From Deltaproteobacteria bacterium (lineage in GTDB: Bacteria > Desulfobacterota_D > UBA1144 > Nemesobacterales > UBA2774): DNA of 64,000 nucleotides. The notes under the pieces were generated by a model. That model worked only from the letters and a program-made list of their open reading frames with translations, did no database searches and was not told where the DNA came from. The stretch spans positions 68,284 to 132,283 of the forward strand of contig JAJCZS010000009.1 in assembly GCA_029262275.1 (NCBI GenBank), given 5' to 3'. The first letter of the stretch is position 1. Each line of letters opens with the position of its first letter. The position numbers and the translations under genes are program-made. Of the stretch, positions 17,268 through 25,832 are shown piece after piece.

Positions 17268-18782
17268 ATGGATATAAATAATCTCAATTTAGCTCAAAAG
17301 ATCGGGCAATTAATAATGCCTAGGATTGATTTTAATGATCCCAAATCTCTACCAAGAGCTAGAAAACTAATTCAGGAATTCCAAGTAGGCGGCTTCATAA
17401 TTTTCAATGGCATGCGTGATATTGTCACAGATGCTACAAAGGAGCTTCAATCTCTATCAAAAATCCCACTTCTTTTTGGCTGTGATGGTGAAAGAGGCGT
17501 GGGACAAATTGTGCGAGATATGACCCTTTTTCCATTCACCATGTCTCTTGGAGCATCTCAGAATGAAAATCTAGTACATGATCAAGCATCATTTATAGCT
17601 AACGAAATGAAACAGTGCGGACTTAATTTACTTTTTGCACCTGTTGCAGATATAAATTCCAATCCTGATAATCCAATCATAAACATTCGCTCATATGGTG
17701 ATGATCCTGATCTAGTTTCACGGCTATGCAGTGCATTTATTAGAGGTTGTCAGGAAAATGGCGTTTTAGCTTGCGCAAAACATTTTCCGGGGCATGGTCG
17801 AACAGGAGTTGATTCACACGTCGACTTGCCTGTGTTGGATACAAGTTTGCAAGCTCTTCAAAATAACGACTTAATTTCCTTTGAGAGCTCAATTAAAGCC
17901 GGTGTGGCGTCGATAATGACAGCGCACATAGCATTCTCCCATATTGGTGACGGAAGTGCTGTAACGGTCTCAAAAAAGCTTATTTCGGATGTACTTAGGG
18001 ATGAGATGGGTTTTAATGGACTAGTAATTACAGACTCTCTTCATATGGAGGGGATAATAAAATTGGGCGAAGAGGGAGATATATCAAAAAGGGCTCTTGA
18101 TGCGGGTTGTGACATAATACTTGACCCAAGATATCCATCTGAATTAATCCCAAATCTTTGTAATTTGCCTATTTCAGATCTCGATCAGGGACTATTGGAC
18201 TTAAAGGTTAAGAGAATACTCTCGATTAAAGACAACTGGTTATCAAAAGACACTTCACTTAGTCCAACTAGTAAAGAAGATGGAACAAAGCTCAAAGAAC
18301 AGATTGCCAGAGAATCCGTTTGTCTAGTAAGAGGCAGTGCGCTTAAATCGAAAAAGGCTTTGATATACATCTTTGATGTAACTCAGTCTGAAAATGAGAT
18401 ATCTCAATCTTTCACTGAGCGCCTAGAGGGGCAAGGAATATGTGTAGAAGGTATATCAGTTTCTCTGACTGGTATAGAAGAGCCTCCAAATGAGGTTTTA
18501 GATGATACAGCAGTTATCTGCCTTGTTTATACAACGATTGGAGCTTGGAAAAAGCAATCTTCCCTAACTGATAATTTCAAAACTGCTCTTACTAAAATTG
18601 AAACACTACCTGGAGAAACTTTACTTGTTTCTTTTGGCTCTCCTTATGTAATTCAGGGTTTTGGTAGTTTTAATACTGTCATCTGTAGTTTTGATATTTT
18701 AGATGAATGTCAGCAAGCGGCGGCGGACTTGCTTTTAAACAAACTAAAGCCAATTGGACACTTGCCAATAAAACTAGATTAA
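17268..18782 (+). CDS. nagZ: Glycoside hydrolase family 3 beta-N-acetylhexosaminidase, NagZ-like
   Basis: Releases terminal GlcNAc from muropeptides, giving anhydro-MurNAc for AnmK. The GH3 N-terminal domain (about 1-310) has CDGERG (72-77), KHFPGHG (171-177), the NagZ-specific loop with DSHVDLP (182-188) whose histidine acts as acid/base, and the nucleophile aspartate in VITDSLHMEGI. At 504 residues it is longer than NagZ of E. coli (about 340): the extra roughly 180 residues are a second C-terminal GH3 domain, as in Bacillus-type NagZ. No signal peptide, so cytosolic. AAGGGA lies 9 bases before the ATG. Confidence 0.9.
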   Translation: MDINNLNLAQKIGQLIMPRIDFNDPKSLPRARKLIQEFQVGGFIIFNGMRDIVTDATKELQSLSKIPLLFGCDGERGVGQIVRDMTLFPFTMSLGASQNENLVHDQASFIANEMKQCGLNLLFAPVADINSNPDNPIINIRSYGDDPDLVSRLCSAFIRGCQENGVLACAKHFPGHGRTGVDSHVDLPVLDTSLQALQNNDLISFESSIKAGVASIMTAHIAFSHIGDGSAVTVSKKLISDVLRDEMGFNGLVITDSLHMEGIIKLGEEGDISKRALDAGCDIILDPRYPSELIPNLCNLPISDLDQGLLDLKVKRILSIKDNWLSKDTSLSPTSKEDGTKLKEQIARESVCLVRGSALKSKKALIYIFDVTQSENEISQSFTERLEGQGICVEGISVSLTGIEEPPNEVLDDTAVICLVYTTIGAWKKQSSLTDNFKTALTKIETLPGETLLVSFGSPYVIQGFGSFNTVICSFDILDECQQAAADLLLNKLKPIGHLPIKLD

Positions 18783-18824
18783 GAACTATTTTGTTAAATC
18801 CGTGTCAGGTAAATTACAATTTCG

Positions 18825-20606
18825 ATGCATGAGTCACTTCAGACTGCACTTTCAGCACTAAGTCCACTTGATTGGCTGATCGTTGCTACCTATCTTCTTA
18901 TATCTCTAGGAATTGGTATTTATTTCACAAAACGAGCAAGTACCAGCATGTCTTCTTATTTTGTTTCTGGAAGAAGCCTGCCCTGGTACATCTTAGGCAC
19001 TTCGATAGTTGCTACTACTTTTGCCGCCGATACACCACTGGCAATAACTGGATGGGTACGAACGGATGGTATATGGAAAAACTGGTTTTGGTGGAACTAT
19101 CTATTCAGCACTGTCTTTGTTGTAGTGGTTTTTGCTAGGCTTTGGCGAAGAGCAGAGGTAATAACAGACAACGAGCTCATTGAGATACGCTACAGCGGAA
19201 AGCCCGCTGCTTTTCTTAGAGGTTTTAAAGCGTTCTATTTCTCGACCCTTTTTAATTTTATAGTCATGGGCTGGGTGATTAGTGCTATGGCTAAGGTGTT
19301 TAAGGTATTTTTTGGAATAGACACAACTTTAGCAATTGTAATCTGCATCTCTATTGCATTTTTCTACACTATGATGTCGGGCCTTTGGGGGGTTGCTCTT
19401 ACCGATTTTCTTCAATATTTCATTGCCATGATAGGAACTGTAATATTAGCCTGGGTAGTTATTGGATCTCCAGAAATAGGTGGTTTTTCAGGTTTCATAG
19501 ATAAGCTTGGCAACATTGATGAGAAGCACATATCATTTTTTATGTCACCTTCAGGAGGTGAGCCCGTTAGCGATGGATTCTTGGACTCTAGCTTCTTTGC
19601 ATTTCTTATCTACATAAGCATTATCTGGTGGTCTTCCCACAATGCTGATGGGGGAGGCTACATTATTCAGAGGATTAACTCTGCCAAGAACGAACGACAT
19701 GCAGTCTTAGGCATGGCATGGTTTGCAGTTAATCACTATATAATTAGGCTCTGGCCATGGGTGCTTGTGGCCCTTGCCACACTCATTATCTATCCGAGAG
19801 TTCACGAATTTGGTGGTGATCATGAGGCAATGTATGTAGTAGCCATAAGGGATTACTTGGGCCCAGGTTTAAAAGGTCTCCTCTTTGTTACTTTCTTAGC
19901 TGCTTTCATGTCGACACTCTCGACTCAACTTAACTGGGGCGCATCATATTTGATGAATGATCTTTATAGGCGTTTTATGGTCAAAGATGCATCTGAACGG
20001 CACTATATTTTGATTTCGAGACTAGCTACGCTGGTTCTAACAGTTCTTGCTGGATTTTTTGCATTCTATATCACCAATATAGGTAAAGCCTGGATATTCC
20101 TTTGGGCCATGAGTGCCGGGGTGGGATTGGTTCTAGTGCTGAGGTGGTTTTGGTGGAGGATCAATGCATGGTCAGAGATATCAGCTTTGGCTTCTTCGCT
20201 TTTAACAATATTAGTCCTGTTTATTTATACACACACACAAGGTGTGCAGCTTGAGTTAAAGCACCAAGTATTAGTTATTCCAGTTTCCATAGCAACATGG
20301 GTAATTGTTACATTTTTAACTAAGCCTGAACCAAACGAGACCTTAGGCAATTTTTACAAAAGGGTACGTCCCTGGGGTTGGTGGAAGCCTGCAAGTGAAG
20401 CACATCCTGAGATCAAGCGTCCTAGGTTCATGCCAGTAATTTACAACTGGCTTTTGGGTGTTAGCTTCCTTTTATTTGGAATGATAGGGGTAGGGAAAAC
20501 ACTCTTGGGCAATTTTTATTTTGGAGGGGTGTGCATAATAATCTCTGTGATTTCAGGTATCTTTGTGTACAGAAGAATGAGGGATGAGCTAAATTCAGGT
20601 TTATGA
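18825..20606 (+). CDS. Sodium:solute symporter family permease
   Basis: Inner-membrane transporter of 593 residues with about 14 hydrophobic helices (the first around 18-36, IVATYLLISLGIGIYF). Family signature regions: SYFVSGRSLPWYILGTSIVATTFAADTP for the first core helices and FLAAFMSTLSTQLNWGASYLMNDLYRRF late in the core. It is the last gene of the murQ-anmK-nagZ run, 42 bases after nagZ, so its likely substrate is an amino sugar or anhydro-muropeptide. That is inference; SSS substrate specificity cannot be read from sequence. A classical AmpG (MFS) is absent here. Confidence 0.85.
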   Translation: MHESLQTALSALSPLDWLIVATYLLISLGIGIYFTKRASTSMSSYFVSGRSLPWYILGTSIVATTFAADTPLAITGWVRTDGIWKNWFWWNYLFSTVFVVVVFARLWRRAEVITDNELIEIRYSGKPAAFLRGFKAFYFSTLFNFIVMGWVISAMAKVFKVFFGIDTTLAIVICISIAFFYTMMSGLWGVALTDFLQYFIAMIGTVILAWVVIGSPEIGGFSGFIDKLGNIDEKHISFFMSPSGGEPVSDGFLDSSFFAFLIYISIIWWSSHNADGGGYIIQRINSAKNERHAVLGMAWFAVNHYIIRLWPWVLVALATLIIYPRVHEFGGDHEAMYVVAIRDYLGPGLKGLLFVTFLAAFMSTLSTQLNWGASYLMNDLYRRFMVKDASERHYILISRLATLVLTVLAGFFAFYITNIGKAWIFLWAMSAGVGLVLVLRWFWWRINAWSEISALASSLLTILVLFIYTHTQGVQLELKHQVLVIPVSIATWVIVTFLTKPEPNETLGNFYKRVRPWGWWKPASEAHPEIKRPRFMPVIYNWLLGVSFLLFGMIGVGKTLLGNFYFGGVCIIISVISGIFVYRRMRDELNSGL

Positions 20607-20659
20607 CTTCCCAAAATGTCTGATTATGTTATAACTTATTGTCCTAAAGGTTAATAAAT

Positions 20660-21298
20660 ATGGCTATAAAAATAAAAATACTAAAACATCCTGAACTTAC
20701 CTGGTTCGAAAACCTATATATTCCTCAGATATTGAGCGGCCTTTTAATAACTATAAAACACTTGCTTAGGTTTCAACCTATTACTATTCAGTACCCTGAA
20801 GAAGTAAAAGAGCTTCCTGAAAGGTACAGAGGTATTCATGTGATGCCAGCGGATGATGAAGGCGAGATAAGGTGTGTAGCATGCAAGCTATGTGAAGTTG
20901 CCTGTCCAACCCAAGCCATATCTATTGTTGCAGAGCCTGCGGATGATTACGGGATTGAGAGAAGACCCAAAGTGTACAATATTGATTTTATGAGATGCGT
21001 GTTCTGTGGGTTTTGTGTTGAGGCCTGTCCATGTGATGCTCTTAGAATGGGTATGAAGTATGAGCTTGCATCCTATAACAGGGCGGGGCTTGTACACACA
21101 AAAGAGGTTTTCTTTGACCCTAATGTAAAAAGTGATGCTCCAAGAGATAACGCAAATTACCTCTATGAAATGGGCAAAGGTGAGAACTTAGATAGTGCTG
21201 ATGAGATTGAAAAAGTAAAAGAGCTCACTGGCGCTTATATTGAGTCCGAATCCCAACCACAAGATACTGAAAATCCCTTCAAATCAGCCGGATCTTAA
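20660..21298 (+). CDS. NuoI-like 2x[4Fe-4S] ferredoxin subunit
   Basis: 212 residues. Two cluster motifs, C72-x2-C75-x2-C78-x3-C82P and C113-x2-C116-x2-C119-x3-C123P, and the flanking QPITIQYPEE, RYRGIH and DFMRCVFCGFCVEACPCDAL match complex I subunit I, which carries clusters N6a and N6b. The C-terminal tail (about 150-212) is acidic and unmatched. No other nuo gene is in the window, so this is either a relocated NuoI or a paralogue serving another ferredoxin-dependent complex. It follows the symporter by 53 bases but has no evident functional tie. AAGGTT serves as ribosome site. Confidence 0.87.
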   Translation: MAIKIKILKHPELTWFENLYIPQILSGLLITIKHLLRFQPITIQYPEEVKELPERYRGIHVMPADDEGEIRCVACKLCEVACPTQAISIVAEPADDYGIERRPKVYNIDFMRCVFCGFCVEACPCDALRMGMKYELASYNRAGLVHTKEVFFDPNVKSDAPRDNANYLYEMGKGENLDSADEIEKVKELTGAYIESESQPQDTENPFKSAGS

Positions 21299-21325
21299 GG
21301 ATCCCCTAGCAGTATGTAAGAGCTA

Positions 21326-23131
21326 TTATTCGCTCTTTGATTTAAATCTCTGATACCAAGGAGTCATTCTGAGAGCTCCAGCAATAGAGGATTTTAGCTG
21401 ACTTCTCTCAGTAGATAAGTGTATGCCGCCGTGCTGGTTGAAGAATTCAGATGTCATTGTCTCAGGTGCAACACCTCTTCCCCCACTGGCAAGTTTTACT
21501 ACTCTGTCTCCAGCAAACGCTACTGTGGCTTTTTTCTCAGCAATAATAAAATCTCCCTGCACAACGTAGCTTGCCAAAGCGCCTCCTGTAGTTGGATGTC
21601 CTAGTAATGATACGTACGGTAAACCAGCATCTTTGAGGTTAATGATGGCCGATATTGTTTTTGCCATTTGATAAAGAGCGACAGTACCTTCCTGCATTCT
21701 AGCTCCGCCAGAGGCAGTTACAACTATCAGCGGGAGGTCTTCTTCGATTGCATAGTCGATTAACAACTTCATCTTCTCTCCAAACACAGCGCCCATAGAG
21801 CCGCCCATAAATCTGAAATCTGAGACCGCAATGGCAACTGGGATGTCGAACATATCTCCATAACCTACGACTAAGGAATCTTTAGAATCAGTACGCTTAG
21901 AGGCTTTTTTTCTAGTGTCATAATAATCATGAAAATTAAACCGTGCGTCTATATTCTCTGTGCTCAAATTTGAATGCATCTCATGAAATGAATCGTTATT
22001 TAATAAAAGGTCAAGATAATCATCGGATCCTAGAGGTGAGGGTTTTTCACAATATGGACATGAAAAGAAGTTCTTCTGAAAGTCCTCTTTGGCAAAGTGT
22101 TTTTTGCAGCCAGGTCTAGTGATGTTACCTTCAGCATCTTTTTCGTCATTACAGAAATGAGGTTCTGCTCCGTAAAGTGCCATCTGCATATGAGATATTT
22201 CTGGCGTAGCTCCCTTGCCAAAAGCAGTTGGAAGCCAACTTCTAATCTTTTTAGCTATGGCTTGATAACGGTGTTCACCTTTTTCAACCTCTCCAACTCT
22301 CTGTATTTTTTCGATTAACTCTTTTTTTAGGTAGTTTGTATCTGTTTTCTCTAGCTCTTCTGTGCTTTTAACTAGTACTTTATCAATCAATTCCAAGGTT
22401 TTAGGTAAATATGTTGCACCATCTATAGAAGGCTCCTTAATCACCTTGTCCACAATGCCGTATTTAAGCATGTATTCAGATGTTGGTTGCAGGACTTCAA
22501 GTGCTTCTTCAATTTTGTCACCGCTTCTAAATAGAATAGCGGAGCAGCCTTCTGCTGTAATAACAGAATATTCAGCTCTTGATAACATAAACCTTTTATG
22601 TGCAAGTTGAAATGCGATAGCCCCACCGCTGCCACCGCTGCCAAGTACAATTGAGATAGACTTGGTTTTTAGAGAAATCATCTTTGACTGGCAAAATGAA
22701 ATCAGCCACGACTGGAGTTTCTCTGCTGAGTATTCAAAAGGGTCGCCGCCAATGGTGTCCACATATGAGTGTAGCATCAGATCGTGTTCTTCTGCATACT
22801 CCATCATATTGTAGGCAAGTCCATATCCGTCGGCTTTTACGAGTCCAAAGTTATACTTCATTCGGTCATCATCGCTTGTAGGCATTTGCTGCGCGATGAT
22901 GGCAACTTTTTTGCCGTTACTTTTGAGTACTCCTGTACCCACAATTACAGCCGGGTCATCAACTAGATCTATAATTTTCCCCGAAGGGGCTTTTAGCTCG
23001 AGTGAAAAGTCTTCAAGCTCGCTATAGGGTACAAAATCTTCGTATAGCGAATCAATTATATCTATTGATTTAATTTTTTTGTATGACCTCGCCTGTTCAT
23101 GTACAAGCATCAATTTTGAAGGTCGGCTCAT
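21326..23131 (-). CDS. Fused acetyl-CoA carboxylase carboxyltransferase, alpha then beta domain
   Basis: One 601-residue protein carries both halves of the carboxyltransferase that moves CO2 from carboxybiotin to acetyl-CoA, the committed step of fatty-acid synthesis. Residues 1-250 are AccA-like (GSGGSGGAIAF at 164-174, the SVITAEGCSAILF oxyanion region at 189-201); 320-601 are AccD-like (zinc-ribbon cysteines 327, 342, 358 and 361, MGGSMGAVFGEK at 442-453, ASGGARMQEG at 473-482, HPTTGGALAS at 512-521). The spacing C-x14-C-x15-C-x2-C departs from the CxxC-x15-CxxC of E. coli AccD. Actinobacterial and plant fusions usually run beta then alpha; here the order is reversed. A propionyl-CoA role is possible. 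Confidence 0.88.
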   Translation of the reverse strand: MSRPSKLMLVHEQARSYKKIKSIDIIDSLYEDFVPYSELEDFSLELKAPSGKIIDLVDDPAVIVGTGVLKSNGKKVAIIAQQMPTSDDDRMKYNFGLVKADGYGLAYNMMEYAEEHDLMLHSYVDTIGGDPFEYSAEKLQSWLISFCQSKMISLKTKSISIVLGSGGSGGAIAFQLAHKRFMLSRAEYSVITAEGCSAILFRSGDKIEEALEVLQPTSEYMLKYGIVDKVIKEPSIDGATYLPKTLELIDKVLVKSTEELEKTDTNYLKKELIEKIQRVGEVEKGEHRYQAIAKKIRSWLPTAFGKGATPEISHMQMALYGAEPHFCNDEKDAEGNITRPGCKKHFAKEDFQKNFFSCPYCEKPSPLGSDDYLDLLLNNDSFHEMHSNLSTENIDARFNFHDYYDTRKKASKRTDSKDSLVVGYGDMFDIPVAIAVSDFRFMGGSMGAVFGEKMKLLIDYAIEEDLPLIVVTASGGARMQEGTVALYQMAKTISAIINLKDAGLPYVSLLGHPTTGGALASYVVQGDFIIAEKKATVAFAGDRVVKLASGGRGVAPETMTSEFFNQHGGIHLSTERSQLKSSIAGALRMTPWYQRFKSKSE

Positions 23132-23215
23132 CTCTAATTTCTCCAGTGCTTTTTATGATTCTATTCTTTCAAACTTTTCAACAACTATTAATCTACACTA
23201 ATTAACGTATTTAGA

Positions 23216-24241
23216 CTATGAAACATTAGGTAAAACCTTTTCTACAAATAATCTCATAGATCTCATTGACTCTTCATGGCTTATACCAGGGAACTTAAAA
23301 CGACATATCAGATTGTCCATAGGTGTTTCCGCTTGATACTGTTTAATTGCCTCCACACATTCCTCAGGGGTTCCTATTATGGATTGAGCCCTTGCAATGT
23401 CATAGAGTATTGGATCATCAGGGTCGGACAACAGATTCCCTTCTGTGTCAACCATGGATCCCCATGAAGCGTATCCTTTGGCTGTATAGGTTACATGTTC
23501 TTTAATATCTTCCCACGCATCATCTGCGCTTTTATCTGAGATATACATCTCTCTAACAAGTGGTTTTTCAACATCATTAGGATTCCTGCCATATTCTTTT
23601 AGAAGCTCACTGTGCATATCGAATAGATATTTTACAATTGGTATGACACCGATGGCAGGGATAAATAACGGAGCACCTATTCTTGCGGCCCTTCTTATTG
23701 CAGGCTCTGTAAAAGCTCCTACCCATATAGGTATGGGTTTTTGAACAGGCTTAGGAGTAACATTTATATTCTCTAACTGGTAGTATTTTCCATCAAGACT
23801 AAATGACTCATCTCCCCAACTTTTTGTTAGTATTTCTATTCCCTCTTCCATACGTCCTCTTCTCTGTTTTAATGTTCTGCCAAATCCTGCGAACTCTTCT
23901 TGTCTATATCCAAGACCGATTCCCAATATTAATCGTCCGTCAGATATTAAATCAGCGACTGCTGCATCCTCAGCCACCCTTATAGGATCGTGTTCAGGCA
24001 ATAACAATACCCCAGTTCCAATACGAATGTTCTTAGTTCTGGCAGCGATGGCAGCGGCAGTTAATAGTAGTGACGGACAGTACCCATCACCTAAAAAATG
24101 GTGCTCAGATAACCAAGCGGAGTCATAACCCATTTGATCTGCCATTGTAACTTCTTCTAACATTTCAGCATATAGCTCTTTATGTGGCCTTTGCTTATGA
24201 GGGGGTGACTGCATTGTATAATAGCCTACTCCGAATTTCAT
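23216..24241 (-). CDS. LLM-class (luciferase-like) flavin/F420 oxidoreductase
   Basis: 341 residues, single TIM-barrel of the bacterial luciferase superfamily. Typical blocks: YDSAWLSEHHFLGDGYCPS, RIGTGVLLLPEHDPIRVAEDAAVADLISDGRLILGIGLGYR and PKPVQKPIPIWVGAFTEPAIRRAARIG. The cofactor is FMN or F420; which cannot be decided, though an F420:NADP reductase gene lies at 61067. It is closely related to the gene at 47234 (same block order). Substrate unknown. Confidence 0.85.
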   Translation of the reverse strand: MKFGVGYYTMQSPPHKQRPHKELYAEMLEEVTMADQMGYDSAWLSEHHFLGDGYCPSLLLTAAAIAARTKNIRIGTGVLLLPEHDPIRVAEDAAVADLISDGRLILGIGLGYRQEEFAGFGRTLKQRRGRMEEGIEILTKSWGDESFSLDGKYYQLENINVTPKPVQKPIPIWVGAFTEPAIRRAARIGAPLFIPAIGVIPIVKYLFDMHSELLKEYGRNPNDVEKPLVREMYISDKSADDAWEDIKEHVTYTAKGYASWGSMVDTEGNLLSDPDDPILYDIARAQSIIGTPEECVEAIKQYQAETPMDNLICRFKFPGISHEESMRSMRLFVEKVLPNVS

Positions 24242-24350
24242 TGTCTATCTCCTTTCCATATAATATGTATTTAGTATTTCTTATTCTAATAGTCGGGATT
24301 GAGAATTGGGGTAATTATAACCTGAAAGGACTATTGTTGTTAAGTTCGGC

Positions 24351-24390
24351 AAAAAAAATGGCTGATTCGAACAACTGTTCAAACCAGCCA
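24351..24390 (-). terminator. Terminator of erpA
   Basis: Read on the minus strand, TGGCTG pairs with CAGCCA (24385-24390 with 24359-24364) and the stem continues through a TTTGAAC/GTTCGAA arm with one mismatch; eight T follow. Confidence 0.85.
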
Positions 24391-24414
24391 CTTTGAAATT
24401 TTTATTGTTAAGAT

Positions 24415-24738
24415 TTACGCGTTAAAAGACTGACCACAACCACAAGAGCCCGTGGCATTAGGGTTGCTAATGGCAAAACCAGTTCCATTCAGACCGTCAT
24501 TGAAGTCCAGCACGCCGCCCTTAAGATAAGGATAGCTTAACTCGTCAATAGCTACTCTTACTCCTTCTGCTTCAACAATTTCATCTGACTTTTCAATTTC
24601 ATCGTCAAATCCCATCTCGTAAGAAAATCCTGAACACCCTCCGGGCACAACTCTTACTCGTAAAACTCCCTCTGGAATGTTTTCCTCAGCCAACAACTTT
24701 TTAATTTCGCTAGCCGCTTTAGTAGTTACACTGAACAT
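24415..24738 (-). CDS. erpA: A-type iron-sulfur carrier protein
   Basis: Carries and inserts Fe-S clusters into apo-proteins such as the radical-SAM and isoprenoid enzymes. 107 residues with the three invariant cysteines: one in GGCSGFSYEMGF and two in the C-terminal CGCGQSF (C99, C101). ErpA and IscA cannot be separated with certainty; no isc operon is nearby, which favours ErpA. It is the last gene before a clear terminator. Confidence 0.88.
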   Translation of the reverse strand: MFSVTTKAASEIKKLLAEENIPEGVLRVRVVPGGCSGFSYEMGFDDEIEKSDEIVEAEGVRVAIDELSYPYLKGGVLDFNDGLNGTGFAISNPNATGSCGCGQSFNA

Positions 24739-24761
24739 TGATAACTACCTCCCTTTATAAA

Positions 24762-25250
24762 TTATTCTCTATTAGTATATGCATTAAGGAGTACTAAGGC
24801 AATGCCTAAAATAAAAATAGTAGAGTTTAAGATTGCTGAAGTTCTATGTAAGTGCCTAAATTCTTTGTATATTTTTTGATACTGAGCACTCCCTTCTTCA
24901 GCACCTCTCATCTCTGTTCTGACTTTATGAGCCTCAGGTCTATTAATTTCTCCTGCATATATAGCTAGTCCCATCATAACAAACAAGACTGCTATTCTTA
25001 TGATGCTACTTGTAGAAGAAAAGGTGCTCCAAAAATAAATTAGCAATATAGAGCTAACTATAGCCACGGCACCACATACGTATGAAACCAAATAGTATTT
25101 AGGGAAAATGTCTGAAACCAGGTCTCCAGCCTGCTCTCTTGTAAGAATCTTGAAAATACTTGGAGCAACAAACATGGAGAAGAAGAAAATACTTCCTATC
25201 CAAAATGTTAGGGATAAAGAATATAAAAACTTAAGAGCCGTGATCATCAC
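24762..25250 (-). CDS. DUF4149-type membrane protein
   Basis: 162 residues with four hydrophobic helices (about 5-28, 50-72, 78-100, 138-158) and the family's N-terminal motif WIGSIFFFSMFVAPSIF. Role unknown in any organism I can name. The start is a GTG at 25250 that shares its G with the TAG stop of the next gene upstream, or the ATG three bases further in; the arrangement TAGTGATG implies translational coupling to that upstream gene. Confidence 0.72.
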   Translation of the reverse strand: MMITALKFLYSLSLTFWIGSIFFFSMFVAPSIFKILTREQAGDLVSDIFPKYYLVSYVCGAVAIVSSILLIYFWSTFSSTSSIIRIAVLFVMMGLAIYAGEINRPEAHKVRTEMRGAEEGSAQYQKIYKEFRHLHRTSAILNSTIFILGIALVLLNAYTNRE

Positions 25251-25681
25251 TAATTAAAGGTACAGTTTTGGATTGTAATTGTGCATTGTTTGGATTCACT
25301 GTCAAAAAACGAAGAACTCATGGATTTATATGTACCTTGGATATTTACTGTGCTCCCTTTTGGAGTTTCCAAAATACTTTTTTGGTCAGGCGCGTTACAG
25401 AAGCACTGAACTACTCTTTCACTTTTTGTCACAAATTCCACAGTAAATGTTCCCTCGGGAACATCAGAACATAAGGAATGAATTTTTCTGACCATATTTG
25501 CCTCAATACTGGTTTGTACAGTTTTGTCTTTATATAGATCGTCTCCCCCCATTGGCTCATCCATATTAGACTCGCAAATTTCATCGACCGATATTTCTCT
25601 AGCGTCCACAGATTTAATTTGGACAATTAATGAAAAAATGAAAGTAGCCAGAATTAAACTTAGTATAGTTTTATGTATCAT
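25250..25681 (-). CDS. Exported hypothetical protein, possible OB-fold
   Basis: 143 residues. N-terminal signal peptide (about 1-27, ending SVDA). The mature part has six cysteines, likely disulfide-bonded in the periplasm, and a C-terminal beta segment (TVNIQGTYKSMSSSFFDSE...CTITIQNCTF) of the kind seen in small OB-fold domains. I recognise no family with confidence. Coupled to the DUF4149 gene by stop/start overlap. Confidence 0.6.
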   Translation of the reverse strand: MIHKTILSLILATFIFSLIVQIKSVDAREISVDEICESNMDEPMGGDDLYKDKTVQTSIEANMVRKIHSLCSDVPEGTFTVEFVTKSERVVQCFCNAPDQKSILETPKGSTVNIQGTYKSMSSSFFDSESKQCTITIQNCTFN

Positions 25682-25795
25682 ACGATCCTCTTTTTAGTTA
25701 TTAGATTTATAAATCCCACCTATATTTTAATTATAACAGGCTCCATAACAAAACAAGAGATATTTCTTCTAATTTAAATTGAAAGTCCACCTCCC

Positions 25796-25825
25796 TTGAT
25801 CTTTGGATCAGTCGTTGTGTATAGT
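25796..25825 (+). promoter_or_regulatory. Promoter suggesting a leaderless transcript for the M24 peptidase
   Basis: TTGATC (25796-25801), an 18-base spacer and TATAGT (25820-25825). The ATG at 25833 lies 7 bases after the -10, where transcription should start, and no Shine-Dalgarno is present. Confidence 0.5.
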
Positions 25826-25832
25826 TTTTCTA

